Assembly: GCF_900109545.1 (NCBI RefSeq)
Contig: NZ_FOAP01000037.1
Coordinates: 1-55,797 of the forward strand
Length of the DNA: 55,797 nucleotides
Direction of reading: 5' to 3'
DNA from: Stigmatella aurantiaca
Lineage (GTDB): Bacteria; Myxococcota; Myxococcia; Myxococcales; Myxococcaceae
Every line of letters begins with the position of its first letter. Position 1 is the first letter of the stretch. The translations under genes were made by a program, and so were the position numbers. Shown one piece after another: positions 33,257-41,349 of this stretch. The notes under the pieces are model-generated. The model saw only the letters and a program-made list of their open reading frames with translations. It did not search any database and was not told the origin of the DNA.

Positions 33257-34135
33257 GTGCTGACCTTCGCCCTGCCCCTGCTCCTGGCCTCGCTGCCCTG
33301 CACGGACCTGCGGGACGGCGCGCAGCGGCTCGAAGCGCTCGCCGCGGCTCCTCCGGAGGAGGCCACCGCCCTCATGGGGGAGCTCGCGGCGCGCGCGGGA
33401 GGCCTCCCCTTGAGCCTCCCCGAGGACATGCCCCCCGCGGCCCGGGCCCACACGGTGGCCGTCCGGCTGAAGGAAGCCTGTGCGCTCCAGGACGCCGCGG
33501 CCCTCCAGGCGCCCGCCCCCGAGGGCAGCCGGGACCGGCTCCAGGCCATCCTGGATCGCCCCGAGTTCGCCCAGGCCCGCCGCCGCAACTCGGACCTCGT
33601 CCAGCGCCTGCTCCGGGAGCTGGAGGCCTGGATGGACGGCTTCTTCCAGTCCCGGGGCGCCCAGAGCTTCGCCGTGGCCACCCGGGCGGTGATGTTGGGG
33701 CTGGCGCTGGCCGTCATCCTCTGGGGCCTGCTGCGGCTGCGGCGCTGGCGGCGCCCCCCCTCCCAGGCCCCCGTGGCGGCCGCCGGGGCCGCCTCCCCGC
33801 TCGAACTCGACTCCCCGCGCGAGCACCTCCAGCGGGCCCGGGCGGCGCTCGTCCCGGATCCGCGCGAGGCCATCCGCCAGGGGCTGCTCGCCCTGCTCTC
33901 CACGCTGGAGGAGCGGCGGCTGGCGCGCCCGGACCGGGTGAAGACGAACCGGGAGCTCGCCGCCGAGCTGCCCACCCGCGGCGCCCCCGCCCCCCTCGTG
34001 CAGGAGGTGGAGCGGCTGACCCACTGGTACGACCAGACGTTCTACTCGCTGTCCCCCGTGCCCGCCGAGGAGGCCGCCCGCTTCGTGGAAGACGTGGAAC
34101 GGCTGCACCGCTCGCCGCCGGGAGCCCCGGCATGA
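33257..34135 (+). CDS. DUF4129-type membrane protein
   Basis: The chosen start is GTG at 33257 (VLTFALPLLLASLPCTDLRD), which begins a signal-like hydrophobic segment; an earlier reading would overlap the preceding gene. The 292-residue protein has an exported N-terminal region (about 20-135), one membrane helix (AVMLGLALAVILWGLLRL) and a cytoplasmic C-terminal domain. The last part (RPDRVKTNRELAAELPTRG, then DQTFYSLSPVPAEEAARFVE) matches what I recall as the DUF4129 tail, with TNxE and a Y/FY near the end. DUF4129 genes often cluster with DUF4350, MoxR-type ATPase and DUF58 genes; here only the DUF4350 gene is adjacent. It overlaps that gene by ATGA. Confidence 0.75.
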   Translation: MLTFALPLLLASLPCTDLRDGAQRLEALAAAPPEEATALMGELAARAGGLPLSLPEDMPPAARAHTVAVRLKEACALQDAAALQAPAPEGSRDRLQAILDRPEFAQARRRNSDLVQRLLRELEAWMDGFFQSRGAQSFAVATRAVMLGLALAVILWGLLRLRRWRRPPSQAPVAAAGAASPLELDSPREHLQRARAALVPDPREAIRQGLLALLSTLEERRLARPDRVKTNRELAAELPTRGAPAPLVQEVERLTHWYDQTFYSLSPVPAEEAARFVEDVERLHRSPPGAPA

Positions 34136-35319
34136 GGAACCTGCGCACGGCCCTGTTCTTCGGCCTGCTCATCACGCTCGCGGCGGCGCTGGGGCTCGTC
34201 GTGCGGCAGGCGCCCCCCGAGTCCACGGTGCCCTCCGTGGACAACCCGGGTCCGCTCGGGCTGCGCGCCCTGTACCTCTACCTGAAGGAGGGCGGCGCCC
34301 CGGTGGAGGCCCATCGGGACTCCCTGGAGTCGCTGCCCCCGGACACCCGGACCCTCGTCCTCCCCGCCCCCCAGGCCCGGGCCGTGAGCACCGGCGAGGT
34401 GGCGGCCCTGGAGCGCTTCGTGCGCGGCGGGGGAACGCTCGTCGTCCTCGTCTCGCACGAGAAGGATCAGGGCCAGCCCGCGCTGTCCCTGTGGCTGGAG
34501 CTGGGCCAGGGCCCCCTGCTGCCCACCCGGGAGCGGGGCCTGCCCGCGGACACGCAGGATCTGGGGGGCACCACCCTGGACGTGTGGCTCCCGGCGGGCG
34601 CGGTGTACGGGTTGAAAAACCTCCGGGTCTCCCGGGACCGGGGCGTCACGGTGGGCAAGCCCGAGGCCGTGCCGCTCGCGGGCCTGGAGAACGCCGTGGG
34701 GCTGTGGCGGCTGGGCCTGGGCCAGGGCGAGGTGTACGTGGCGGCGGGGGCGGACCTCGCGGAGAACCGGCGCCTGGAGCTGCTGGACAACCTGCGCTTC
34801 TGGGAGGCGCTGGCCGCCCGGGGGCCGCTGCGCTTCGACGAGTTCCACCACGCCGCGGCGCCGCCCCCTCCCCTGTCCCGGGGCATCTGGGTGTTCGCGC
34901 TCCAGTGCCTGGCGGTGGGCCTGCTGTACGCGGTGTCGCGGGGCACGCGCTTCGGGGCCCCCAGGCCCCTGCAGCCCGTGCGGCACCGCTCGTCGGTGGA
35001 GTACGCCCGCTCCATGGGGTGGCTCGCACGGCGCTCCCGCGTGGAGCGCGAGCTGCTGCCCGAGCTGGCCCACGGCCTGCGCCAGCTCATGCACGAGCGG
35101 CTGGGCATCGCCCTCACGCTCTCCGAGGAGGAAGCCGCGCGCCTGCTGGAACAGCGCTGTGGGCTCCCGGCCCCGCACTACCTGGAAGCCCGCGCGCAGC
35201 TCGCCCGCGCGCTGGATCAACCGGCCGTGACGCCGCGGGACTATGCCCGCATCGCGGCCCGGTACGCGCGGCTGGAGGATGTCATCACCGGCCGCGCTAC
35301 AGGCCCCGGCCCGCCTTGA
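34132..35319 (+). CDS. DUF4350-type membrane protein
   Basis: The 395-residue protein begins with one membrane segment (ALFFGLLITLAAALGLVV). An exported alpha/beta domain follows, with SVDNPGPLGLRALYLYLKEG, RTLVLPAPQARAVSTGEVAA and FVRGGGTLVVLVSHEKD. This is the glutamine-amidotransferase-like layout of DUF4350. A second membrane helix (GIWVFALQCLAVGLLYAVSR) lies near 250, followed by a cytoplasmic helical tail (RHRSSVEYARSMGWLARRSR onward). ATGA overlap couples it to the DUF4129 gene. Its last 23 bases overlap the end of the convergent glycosyltransferase gene. The molecular role is unknown. Confidence 0.75.
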   Translation: MRNLRTALFFGLLITLAAALGLVVRQAPPESTVPSVDNPGPLGLRALYLYLKEGGAPVEAHRDSLESLPPDTRTLVLPAPQARAVSTGEVAALERFVRGGGTLVVLVSHEKDQGQPALSLWLELGQGPLLPTRERGLPADTQDLGGTTLDVWLPAGAVYGLKNLRVSRDRGVTVGKPEAVPLAGLENAVGLWRLGLGQGEVYVAAGADLAENRRLELLDNLRFWEALAARGPLRFDEFHHAAAPPPPLSRGIWVFALQCLAVGLLYAVSRGTRFGAPRPLQPVRHRSSVEYARSMGWLARRSRVERELLPELAHGLRQLMHERLGIALTLSEEEAARLLEQRCGLPAPHYLEARAQLARALDQPAVTPRDYARIAARYARLEDVITGRATGPGPP

Positions 35320-36499
35320 TCATCGCCTCGCCCACGAAGGCGCGGATCTCCTCCACGCGCGCATCCCAGCTCTCGTGGAAGATGCGCTCGGCGCGGGTGC
35401 GGTCCGGCCCCGGACCCTCGGCGAGGCACTCATCCACCTTGCGCACGAAGTCCTCGGTGGACGTGGCGATCTTGCACAGCCCCACCTTGCGCACCTCGGG
35501 GATGTCGGTGGAGACCACCGGCAGGCCCGCGGCCAGGTACTCGCGCACCTTCAGCGGGTTGGCGTTGAGCGTCAGCTCGTTGACGGTGAAGGGCATGAGC
35601 GCCACATCGAAGGCGCGGCTGTAGCCCGGCAGGCTCGAATACGGCTTGCGGCCCAGGAAGTGGATGTTGGGCACTTCCTTCATCTTGGAGACGTCGCAGT
35701 CGGGCGCCACCTTGCCGATGACGACGACGGAACCCTCGGGGTGCGCCTTGGCGGTGGCGATCATCGCCTCCTGGTCCACCCAGTCCGCCATCAGCCCGAA
35801 GAAGCCGATGATGGGCTTGGGCAGGTGGGCGATGTCCTCCGGGATGGGCGTGGACGCATCGCACGCCTTCACGAAGTGCTGGAAGTCCACGCCGTGCCGC
35901 ACCAGCACGGTGTTGGGGTTCACCTTGGCCTTGTTCTCGCGCAGGCGCTCGGCGGAGGTGATGACGAGGTTCGCGCGGCGCAAGAGCCGCTCCTCCAGCT
36001 CCGCGATGTGGCGGCCGTTGGTGTCGCTGAACGCGGAGAACTCATCCACGCAGTGGTAGACGACGAACTCCTCGCCGAGCGTGCCCGACACGGGCGCGGA
36101 GGCCGGCAGGAAGGACCACGAGATGGGCCGGTGGAAGCGCAGCTTGCGCATCGCGTTCTTCACCTGGAGCCGCAAGAGCTCCCGGTTCGCCCCGCGCACC
36201 ACCTCGGAGCCGTAGAACGGGATGGCCAGGGGCGCCAGGACGAAGAGGTTCGGCTCCACCTCGCGGATGCCCTCGGTGAAGGACGAGAGCTTCTTCCAGA
36301 TGCGCTGGAGGTCGTGCGCGTTGGCCTTGGGCGCGCGGTTGCCGATGCTGTTGACCCAGAGCACCCGGTTCTCCCGGGAGAGGATCCGCATGATGTGGAC
36401 CTTGGACAGCGGATCGCCGTCCCAGTCGTTCGAGAAGACGACCAGATCCCGTCCCCGCAGGGCCCGGCGAGCCAGATCCATGTCTTCAGTGCGCCGCAT
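35297..36499 (-). CDS. Glycosyltransferase, last gene of the spore-coat-type polysaccharide operon
   Basis: AGGAG lies eight bases before the ATG at 36497-36499 (MRRTEDMDLARRALRGRDLV), which fixes the start; 400 residues result. The fold is GT-B-like: an N-domain with DLVVFSNDWDGDPLSKVHIM, a middle HRPISWSFLPASAPVSG, and a C-domain with PKPIIGFFGLMADWVDQEAM, HFLGRKPYSSLPGYSRAFDV and ALMPFTVNELTLNANPLKVR-EYLAAGLPVV, typical of GT4-like sugar-nucleotide sites. It probably adds one sugar to a lipid-linked repeat unit at the inner membrane. By gene order it corresponds to the gene I recall as exoP (MXAN_3263) of M. xanthus; that identity is from memory. Confidence 0.85.
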   Translation of the reverse strand: MRRTEDMDLARRALRGRDLVVFSNDWDGDPLSKVHIMRILSRENRVLWVNSIGNRAPKANAHDLQRIWKKLSSFTEGIREVEPNLFVLAPLAIPFYGSEVVRGANRELLRLQVKNAMRKLRFHRPISWSFLPASAPVSGTLGEEFVVYHCVDEFSAFSDTNGRHIAELEERLLRRANLVITSAERLRENKAKVNPNTVLVRHGVDFQHFVKACDASTPIPEDIAHLPKPIIGFFGLMADWVDQEAMIATAKAHPEGSVVVIGKVAPDCDVSKMKEVPNIHFLGRKPYSSLPGYSRAFDVALMPFTVNELTLNANPLKVREYLAAGLPVVSTDIPEVRKVGLCKIATSTEDFVRKVDECLAEGPGPDRTRAERIFHESWDARVEEIRAFVGEAMIKAGRGL

Positions 36500-36539
36500 G
36501 TTCCATCTCCTGTTTCCGAAATTGCGAAGGTTGAAAAGG

Positions 36540-37601
36540 TCAGTACGTGGCCGCCATGGGCCGTTCATCCGCGGGCTGCGAGGCCGCCAGCGCCGCATAC
36601 AGCTCGAGCAACACGGGCCCCGCGTCGGGTGAGCTCACCTGCGCGGGCCCCTCCACGAGCGCCTGCAGCACCCGCTGGGCCAGCTCCGGCGCCTGCCCGG
36701 CCCGGAACAGATAGGTCCCCTCCGGCCGCGCGCACACGTCGCTCGCCACGCAGGGCACCCCCAGCGTCAGCGCCTCGCGCACGGAGATGGAGTCCCCGTC
36801 GTGCGTGGTGGGCCGGATGAACGCATCCCCCCGCGACATCAGGCCGAGCGCCTCGTCATGCTCCAGCTCGCCCAGGTCCTCCAGCAGCGAGGCCACCCGC
36901 GCCTCGCGCGCATCCCGGATGAACTCCGGCGCCTGGGTGCCTGGCCCGAAGACGGCGAGCCCCACGTCCGGACGCTCATTGGCGATCAGCCGCAGCGCGC
37001 GGAACATCAACATCCGCCCGTAGACGGGCGAGGGATGGTGGGCCATGACCAGCAGCGGCTTGCGCCGCGCGCGGGCCTGCTCCACGGCGGCCGTCACGGG
37101 CCCCGGCTTCACCTGCGAGGCGCAGAAGGCCGGCAGCACGAGGATCTTCTCCTCCGCCACCCCGCAGTCCACCAGCGCCTCCTTGATGGCGGGGGACACC
37201 GCCACCACCCGCGCGTAGCCCGAGAGGGCCGCACGGGCCAGCAGCCGCCGGGAACGCGCGCCCGCGAGAAAGCCGGGCAGCAGCCCCGAGTGCAGGGTGA
37301 TGACCCGCGGCGAGCGGGGCCCAGGCACCCCGGCCGCGGCGGCCAGGAGCCAGGACTTCGGGTTGTTGCCGCTGGTGTGGACGTGCACCGTCCACCCAGC
37401 GCTCAAGAATCCCGCGAGCCGGAGGCCAAACCCCGCGAGGGACTGGACGGGAAGCACGTCCGGAGCCGGCCGGCCACCCTTCCCGATATCCAGAACCTTC
37501 GCCTCGAGGCCTCGGCCGCGAAGAAATTGATGAAGTTGTTGAACGTGAACCGCCACCCCACCGTGCGGCGGTGGGTAATCCCCAATCAGGAGCACTCGCA
37601 T
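36540..37601 (-). CDS. GT4-type glycosyltransferase of the polysaccharide operon
   Basis: The 353-residue protein opens MRVLLIGDYPPPHGGVAVHV, a classical GT4 start with the GG loop. The N-domain also has VITLHSGLLPGFLAGARSRR and ARVVAVSPAIKEALVDCGVA. The C-domain contains KPLLVMAHHPSPVYGRMLMF, RVASLLEDLGELEHDEALGL, and SRGDAFIRPTTHDGDSISVR-EALTLGVPCVASD. The Glu in SVREALTLG is the usual nucleotide-sugar ligand. No membrane segment is present. It begins 15 bases after the acyltransferase gene and ends 40 bases before the next glycosyltransferase. The corresponding M. xanthus gene would be exoO (MXAN_3262), from memory. Confidence 0.87.
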   Translation of the reverse strand: MRVLLIGDYPPPHGGVAVHVQQLHQFLRGRGLEAKVLDIGKGGRPAPDVLPVQSLAGFGLRLAGFLSAGWTVHVHTSGNNPKSWLLAAAAGVPGPRSPRVITLHSGLLPGFLAGARSRRLLARAALSGYARVVAVSPAIKEALVDCGVAEEKILVLPAFCASQVKPGPVTAAVEQARARRKPLLVMAHHPSPVYGRMLMFRALRLIANERPDVGLAVFGPGTQAPEFIRDAREARVASLLEDLGELEHDEALGLMSRGDAFIRPTTHDGDSISVREALTLGVPCVASDVCARPEGTYLFRAGQAPELAQRVLQALVEGPAQVSSPDAGPVLLELYAALAASQPADERPMAATY

Positions 37602-37616
37602 GACGCCCGGCCTTCC

Positions 37617-38129
37617 CTACTGAAGCGAGTCCTTGGCCGTGTTCGCGCGTTCCTTGATCCGGGGCAGGAGCCCCATCTCGCGCTGATACGTGGTGAGCGG
37701 ATCCGGATCCTGGCGGATGACGCGGGCCGGCACCCCGGCGACCACCGTGGCCGCGGGCACGTCCTTGAGCACCACGGCGTTGGCGCCGATGACGGCGAAG
37801 TCCCCGATGTGGATGTTGCCGAGAATCTTCGCCCCGGCCCCGATGCGCACGTAGTCGCCAATCACCGGCGCGCCCTCGAGCCCCGAGCGGCCCCCCAGGG
37901 TGACTTGCTGGGAGATGAGGCAGTGGCGGCCCATCTTCGTGGCCTTGTGGATGACGACGCCGATGCCGCCGTACCCCACCTGCGTCCCCTCGCCGATCTC
38001 CGCCTCGAACGGGATGTGCGAGCTGTGCAGATAGTAGATGGCCTTGCGCAGCAGGTTCGGCAGCAGCGGAACCTTCTGAAGGTGCAGCTTGCGCGCCATC
38101 CGGTACAACGTCATCGCATCCACGCCCAT
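37617..38129 (-). CDS. Left-handed beta-helix acyltransferase (serine acetyltransferase-like)
   Basis: The 170-residue protein has a short helical N-terminus, then hexapeptide repeats. These run from FEAEIGEGTQVGYGGIGVVI through HKATKMGRHCLISQQVTLGG, the segment VIGDYVRIGAGAKILGNIHI and GDFAVIGANAVVLKDVPAAT, to VVAGVPARVIRQD. The His in VVIHKATKMG is placed like the catalytic His of CysE-type enzymes. The context argues for O- or N-acetylation of a sugar in the polysaccharide rather than serine acetylation. GGGAGGGA precedes the ATG. I recall the equivalent M. xanthus gene as exoN (MXAN_3261). Confidence 0.87.
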   Translation of the reverse strand: MGVDAMTLYRMARKLHLQKVPLLPNLLRKAIYYLHSSHIPFEAEIGEGTQVGYGGIGVVIHKATKMGRHCLISQQVTLGGRSGLEGAPVIGDYVRIGAGAKILGNIHIGDFAVIGANAVVLKDVPAATVVAGVPARVIRQDPDPLTTYQREMGLLPRIKERANTAKDSLQ

Positions 38130-38178
38130 GACTCCCTCCCCATCCCTTGCGGTGGGGCCAACCTAGGTACCCAGGCAT

Positions 38179-38197
38179 GGGGAGGGAAGTCCTCCCC
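38179..38197 (-). repeat. Hairpin in the spacer between the flippase and acyltransferase genes
   Basis: GGGGAGG (38179-38185) and CCTCCCC (38191-38197) pair perfectly around a five-base loop in the 85-base spacer. Next to it, 38162-38175 (CCTAGGTACCCAGG) is a near-palindrome with one mismatch. No U-tract follows. It may set the ratio of downstream to upstream mRNA in this operon. Confidence 0.4.
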
Positions 38198-38214
38198 TGC
38201 CGCCTACTGGAGCG

Positions 38215-39735
38215 TCACCCCGCCCCGCGGGGCCGGAGACTGGCCAGGACGCGAAGCGGGCGGATCCCCGTCGCGTGCAGCACCGCCATGTATCCAATGA
38301 CGAACAGCACCCCGGCGATGGCCAGCGGCAGCGCGCGCCAGAGGAAGCCCTCGGGCAGCCCGCCCCACGAGTCCAGCAGCCCGAAGCGCAGCGCGAAGAC
38401 GCCCGCCCCCGCCGCCACGGCCGAAAGCCCCGCCTTGCCCAGCTCGCCCCAGGGGATGACATCCCGGATGCTCAGCGTGCGCTCCGGCGTGGACAGCGCG
38501 GCGGGCACCCGCACCAGCAAGGTCGCCTTGCCCACCACCTCCGCCAGCGCCCACGAGACGACGCCGCCCATCATCCCGAAGTAGCGCACCCCCACCCACA
38601 GGAGGGGCACCGTCACCAGCGCCTTCACCAGGTAGGACAGGAAGATGGCGCGCGTGTGGCCCCGGGCCCGGAGCACCCCATCCATGGGCAGGATGGAGAG
38701 CGCCACGCCCAGCACGCTCACCCGGAAGACGGGGACGGCGGGCAGGAACTTCGCGCCGAACAGCGCCGAGATGAACTCCGGGGCCGCGGCGAAGAGGAAC
38801 GCGGCGAACGGCAGGAAGACGAAGGCCAGCTTGCCCGACGCCTCGCGGAAGGCCCCCACGGCCTCGTCCAACCGGCCCTGCTTCTCCAGCTCCCCGAGCC
38901 GCACCATCAGCACCTCGCTCGTGGGCGTATAAAGGAGGTCCACCACCGGCAGCTGGAAGCAGCCCACCCGGTAGAGCGCGTAGAGGGCGGGCGCCACCGC
39001 GCTCGCCACCACATAGAAGTGCGCGTTCTGCTGGGGAATGGACAGCGCCATGGCGGCGCCAAAGGGGGCCGCGTAGGCGAGCTGCTCGCGCATCAGCTTG
39101 CCGCTGACGAGCGGGCCCGTGGCGCCCCGGAGCGCCACCACCCAGGTGGCCAGGTAGCGCAGGCCGGCGAACACCGACACCGCCACCATCATCCCCCACA
39201 GGGAGGTGCCCAGCAGGCACGGCACCACCATGGCCGCCGCGCGCAGCGTGTCCGAGGCCAGGTACACCACGGCCGACTGCCGGGTGCGCCCCTGGCTGGT
39301 GAGCGACACCTCCAGCGGGAACGAGCCCAGCAGGAGCCCCGTGTACACGGCGAGCGGCAGCCGGTAGTCCATCAGCCGGGGGTTGGAGAACAGCCCCGAT
39401 ACGGGCTCCAGGAGCAGGTAGACGAGCCCCGCGGCCACCACGCCCGCAAGGGACATGAAGAGCATGGTCTGCCCGAGGTAGGGCCGCCGGTGCTCCGCGC
39501 GAGGCAGGAAGTAGTAGAGGCTCTGCACCACGCCGAACGGCAGGACGTAGTAGAGCGTCGTCGAGATCAGGAACAGCTGGTAATAGGTGCCGTACTCCTC
39601 GAGGCTGAGAACCCGCGCGAGCACGAGCGGGATGGACAGCGTCAGCCCGGCGGTGAACAGCCGGGCCAACACCAGGGGACCCGCCTTGCCCAGGAACGAA
39701 CTGGACGAGGCGGGCGCCGCCGGGGAAGCGCTCAC
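38215..39735 (-). CDS. Wzx-type polysaccharide flippase
   Basis: The 506-residue protein has about 12-14 hydrophobic helices and the pattern of MOP-superfamily O-unit flippases. The N-terminal SSSFLGKAGPLVLARLFTAG and GLTLSIPLVLARVLSLEEYG is the classical Wzx start (LxxxEYG). Later pieces include YYLFLISTTLYYVLPFGVVQ-like segments, APFGAAMALSIPQQNAHFYV and VYFFPRAEHRR-like loops. Wzx carries undecaprenyl-linked repeat units across the inner membrane for Wzy-dependent assembly. The start overlaps the stop of the deacetylase gene by four bases. By position it would correspond to the M. xanthus spore-coat flippase WzxC/ExoM (MXAN_3260), from memory. No wzy polymerase is in the window. Confidence 0.88.
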   Translation of the reverse strand: MSASPAAPASSSSFLGKAGPLVLARLFTAGLTLSIPLVLARVLSLEEYGTYYQLFLISTTLYYVLPFGVVQSLYYFLPRAEHRRPYLGQTMLFMSLAGVVAAGLVYLLLEPVSGLFSNPRLMDYRLPLAVYTGLLLGSFPLEVSLTSQGRTRQSAVVYLASDTLRAAAMVVPCLLGTSLWGMMVAVSVFAGLRYLATWVVALRGATGPLVSGKLMREQLAYAAPFGAAMALSIPQQNAHFYVVASAVAPALYALYRVGCFQLPVVDLLYTPTSEVLMVRLGELEKQGRLDEAVGAFREASGKLAFVFLPFAAFLFAAAPEFISALFGAKFLPAVPVFRVSVLGVALSILPMDGVLRARGHTRAIFLSYLVKALVTVPLLWVGVRYFGMMGGVVSWALAEVVGKATLLVRVPAALSTPERTLSIRDVIPWGELGKAGLSAVAAGAGVFALRFGLLDSWGGLPEGFLWRALPLAIAGVLFVIGYMAVLHATGIRPLRVLASLRPRGAG

Positions 39736-40916
39736 GTCGCCTCCTGAGTGGACAGCTCCAACATGGCCTTGAGGTGGTTACCGCCGCCCACCACCGGCGC
39801 CGATAAGTGCGTGCGCCGCCCCGGCACGGGGTGGCTCATGCCCAGAAGCCCGAAGCAGTCGTCGAACTGGCAGCCGGTGAGCGCCGAGGAGTAATCCCCG
39901 AGCGCCCCGATGCTGAAGTTCTCCCACAGCACCTTGCGCTTGAGGGTGAACGGATCGCCCCCAATCCGGTTGAGGAAGTCCTCCGTGGTGACGCCCGAGC
40001 GGAACCCGTGCTGCTTGAGCACGCTGATGATCTCATCCGAGTACCAGCCGTTGCAGTACGCGAAGTCCTTTACCTGGATGGGCACCTCGCGCTCGATGGC
40101 GAGCTTGGACTCGAGGATCTCCCGCTCCACCACCTCGCGCGGCTCCAGCGTGAGCACCGTGTGGCCCAGGGTGTGGGCGCCGAACTCGAAGCCATCCTGA
40201 GCCATGCGCCGCACCTCGTCCCAGTCCATGATGTCACCCTGCTCGGGCAGGAGGTCCGTGCTGTCCGCCAGCTCCTTCTCCAGGGCCCCGATGACCTCCA
40301 CGAGCTCGCCCGCCGAGTGCTCGCCGATGAAGTCGTCGAGCGCCGCGGACACCGTCTTCCGGCCGGAGACGATGGGCACCATCAGATCCAGCGCGGGCCC
40401 GGTCAGCGAGCTGAAGTAGGGCTTGATGCGCCGCTGCTTCGCCCGGTTCACCAGGTGGAAGAGCCGGTCGTGGTTGAAGCGCCGGTTCGTCCCGATGAAG
40501 TCCGTGGGCAGATAGACGATGGCGGGCACCCCCATCTGCTTGAGGACCGGATAGGCGTACCGGTACACATCCCGGTACCCGTCATCGAAGGTGACGACGC
40601 ACAAGTCCTGCTTGGCCACCGCCGCCCCCGTCATCACATCCACGGCCTCCCCCATGGTGGCGAACGCGTAGCCCGCCGCCGAGGCCTCCTCCAAATGCCT
40701 CCGGAATGTCTCTTGAGAGATGAGCAGCCCCGGAATGGACCGCTGCAGCTCACCTGTGAAATCCCCCACCACGCGGTGATAACTGACGATCAGGATGCGC
40801 CGCCCCCCGGACTGGCCCCGGCGATAGGTCGCCATCGCCTTGCGAAGTCCGCTGTAGTGCAACACCCCGGCCGCCGCCGCCTTCACCGCTCTTCGAACCA
40901 GCTTACCCGCGCCCAT
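39732..40916 (-). CDS. Polysaccharide deacetylase (NodB-like), first gene of the operon
   Basis: The 394-residue protein has a carbohydrate esterase 4 domain. LIVSYHRVVGDF opens it, CVVTFDDGYRDVYRYAYPVL carries the catalytic base and metal Asp (Asp111-Asp112), and FEFGAHTLGHTVLTLEPREV carries the two metal His. DFAYCNGWYSDEIISVLKQH corresponds to motif 3-4. No signal peptide is visible, so it may act on cytoplasmic, lipid-linked sugars. It would remove N-acetyl groups from the polysaccharide precursor. Its start lies 44 bases below the expected start point of the sigma54-like promoter at 40970-40986. I recall the M. xanthus equivalent as exoL (MXAN_3259). Confidence 0.88.
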   Translation of the reverse strand: MGAGKLVRRAVKAAAAGVLHYSGLRKAMATYRRGQSGGRRILIVSYHRVVGDFTGELQRSIPGLLISQETFRRHLEEASAAGYAFATMGEAVDVMTGAAVAKQDLCVVTFDDGYRDVYRYAYPVLKQMGVPAIVYLPTDFIGTNRRFNHDRLFHLVNRAKQRRIKPYFSSLTGPALDLMVPIVSGRKTVSAALDDFIGEHSAGELVEVIGALEKELADSTDLLPEQGDIMDWDEVRRMAQDGFEFGAHTLGHTVLTLEPREVVEREILESKLAIEREVPIQVKDFAYCNGWYSDEIISVLKQHGFRSGVTTEDFLNRIGGDPFTLKRKVLWENFSIGALGDYSSALTGCQFDDCFGLLGMSHPVPGRRTHLSAPVVGGGNHLKAMLELSTQEAT

Positions 40917-41349
40917 GACCTCCCCCGTCCATCTGCTCTACGCGCAGTCGATTACTTGAGCGCGGTCCATTGCATGGGAGATGCCAACGCCAGGGAGGGC
41001 ATGTGGCACAGAATCCCCCTGAATCCAGGGGCAATGTCCCGCCCCCCAGGGAACACCTGGGCCCAGAGGTTGAAAAACATTCCTATTCCCTCGCAAATGA
41101 TCCGTGTGGCACAGGAAAAGAGCCGCTGTGAGTGCCGACTTCATGGTCCTCTCCTCCCAGGTGCGCCTGCTTGCTGACCATCCTGGGCACGATAGACGCC
41201 TGCGAAAAGCCGCACACTTGCCCTCCGGTCGCGCCGCAAAGTCCTGAAACCCCGTTTTCCAGGGGTTCTCCCCCGGGTCTTCCTGGAAAGTCCCAGGGCC
41301 GGGTTTCACTGGAGAAGGGGGCGGTTTCCAGTTACGAACACTGCCCCCG
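40917..41349. other. 433-base divergent intergenic region between the polysaccharide and ccm operons
   Basis: This is the longest gene-free stretch in the window and holds control signals for two divergent operons. The sigma54-like promoter for the deacetylase operon is at 40970-40986 on the minus strand. The composition is less G/C-rich than the flanks. A 68-codon reading frame on the minus strand (40938-41144) has a good GGAGG site, but its third positions are not G/C-biased, so I do not call it a gene. I see no convincing promoter for ccmA. Confidence 0.6.
40970..40986 (-). promoter_or_regulatory. Sigma54 (-24/-12) promoter candidate for the polysaccharide operon
   Basis: On the minus strand the sequence reads TGGCAT-CTCCC-ATGCAA, against the consensus TGGCAC-N5-TTGCA/T. 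The GG of -24 and the GC of -12 are separated by exactly ten bases. The start point would lie near 40960 and the deacetylase ATG near 40916. I recall that the M. xanthus spore-coat genes are controlled by enhancer-binding proteins, which would fit a sigma54 promoter. Confidence 0.6.

Noticed and set aside
41101-41125. TGGCACAGGAA as a sigma54 promoter for ccmA
   Set aside because: The -24-like TGGCAC has no TTGC-type -12 at the right distance.
40938-41144. A 68-codon frame before the deacetylase with GGAGG and a short hydrophobic start (MKSALTAALFL)
   Set aside because: Third codon positions lack the G/C bias of real genes, the sequence after the start is not protein-like, and it covers the sigma54-like promoter.
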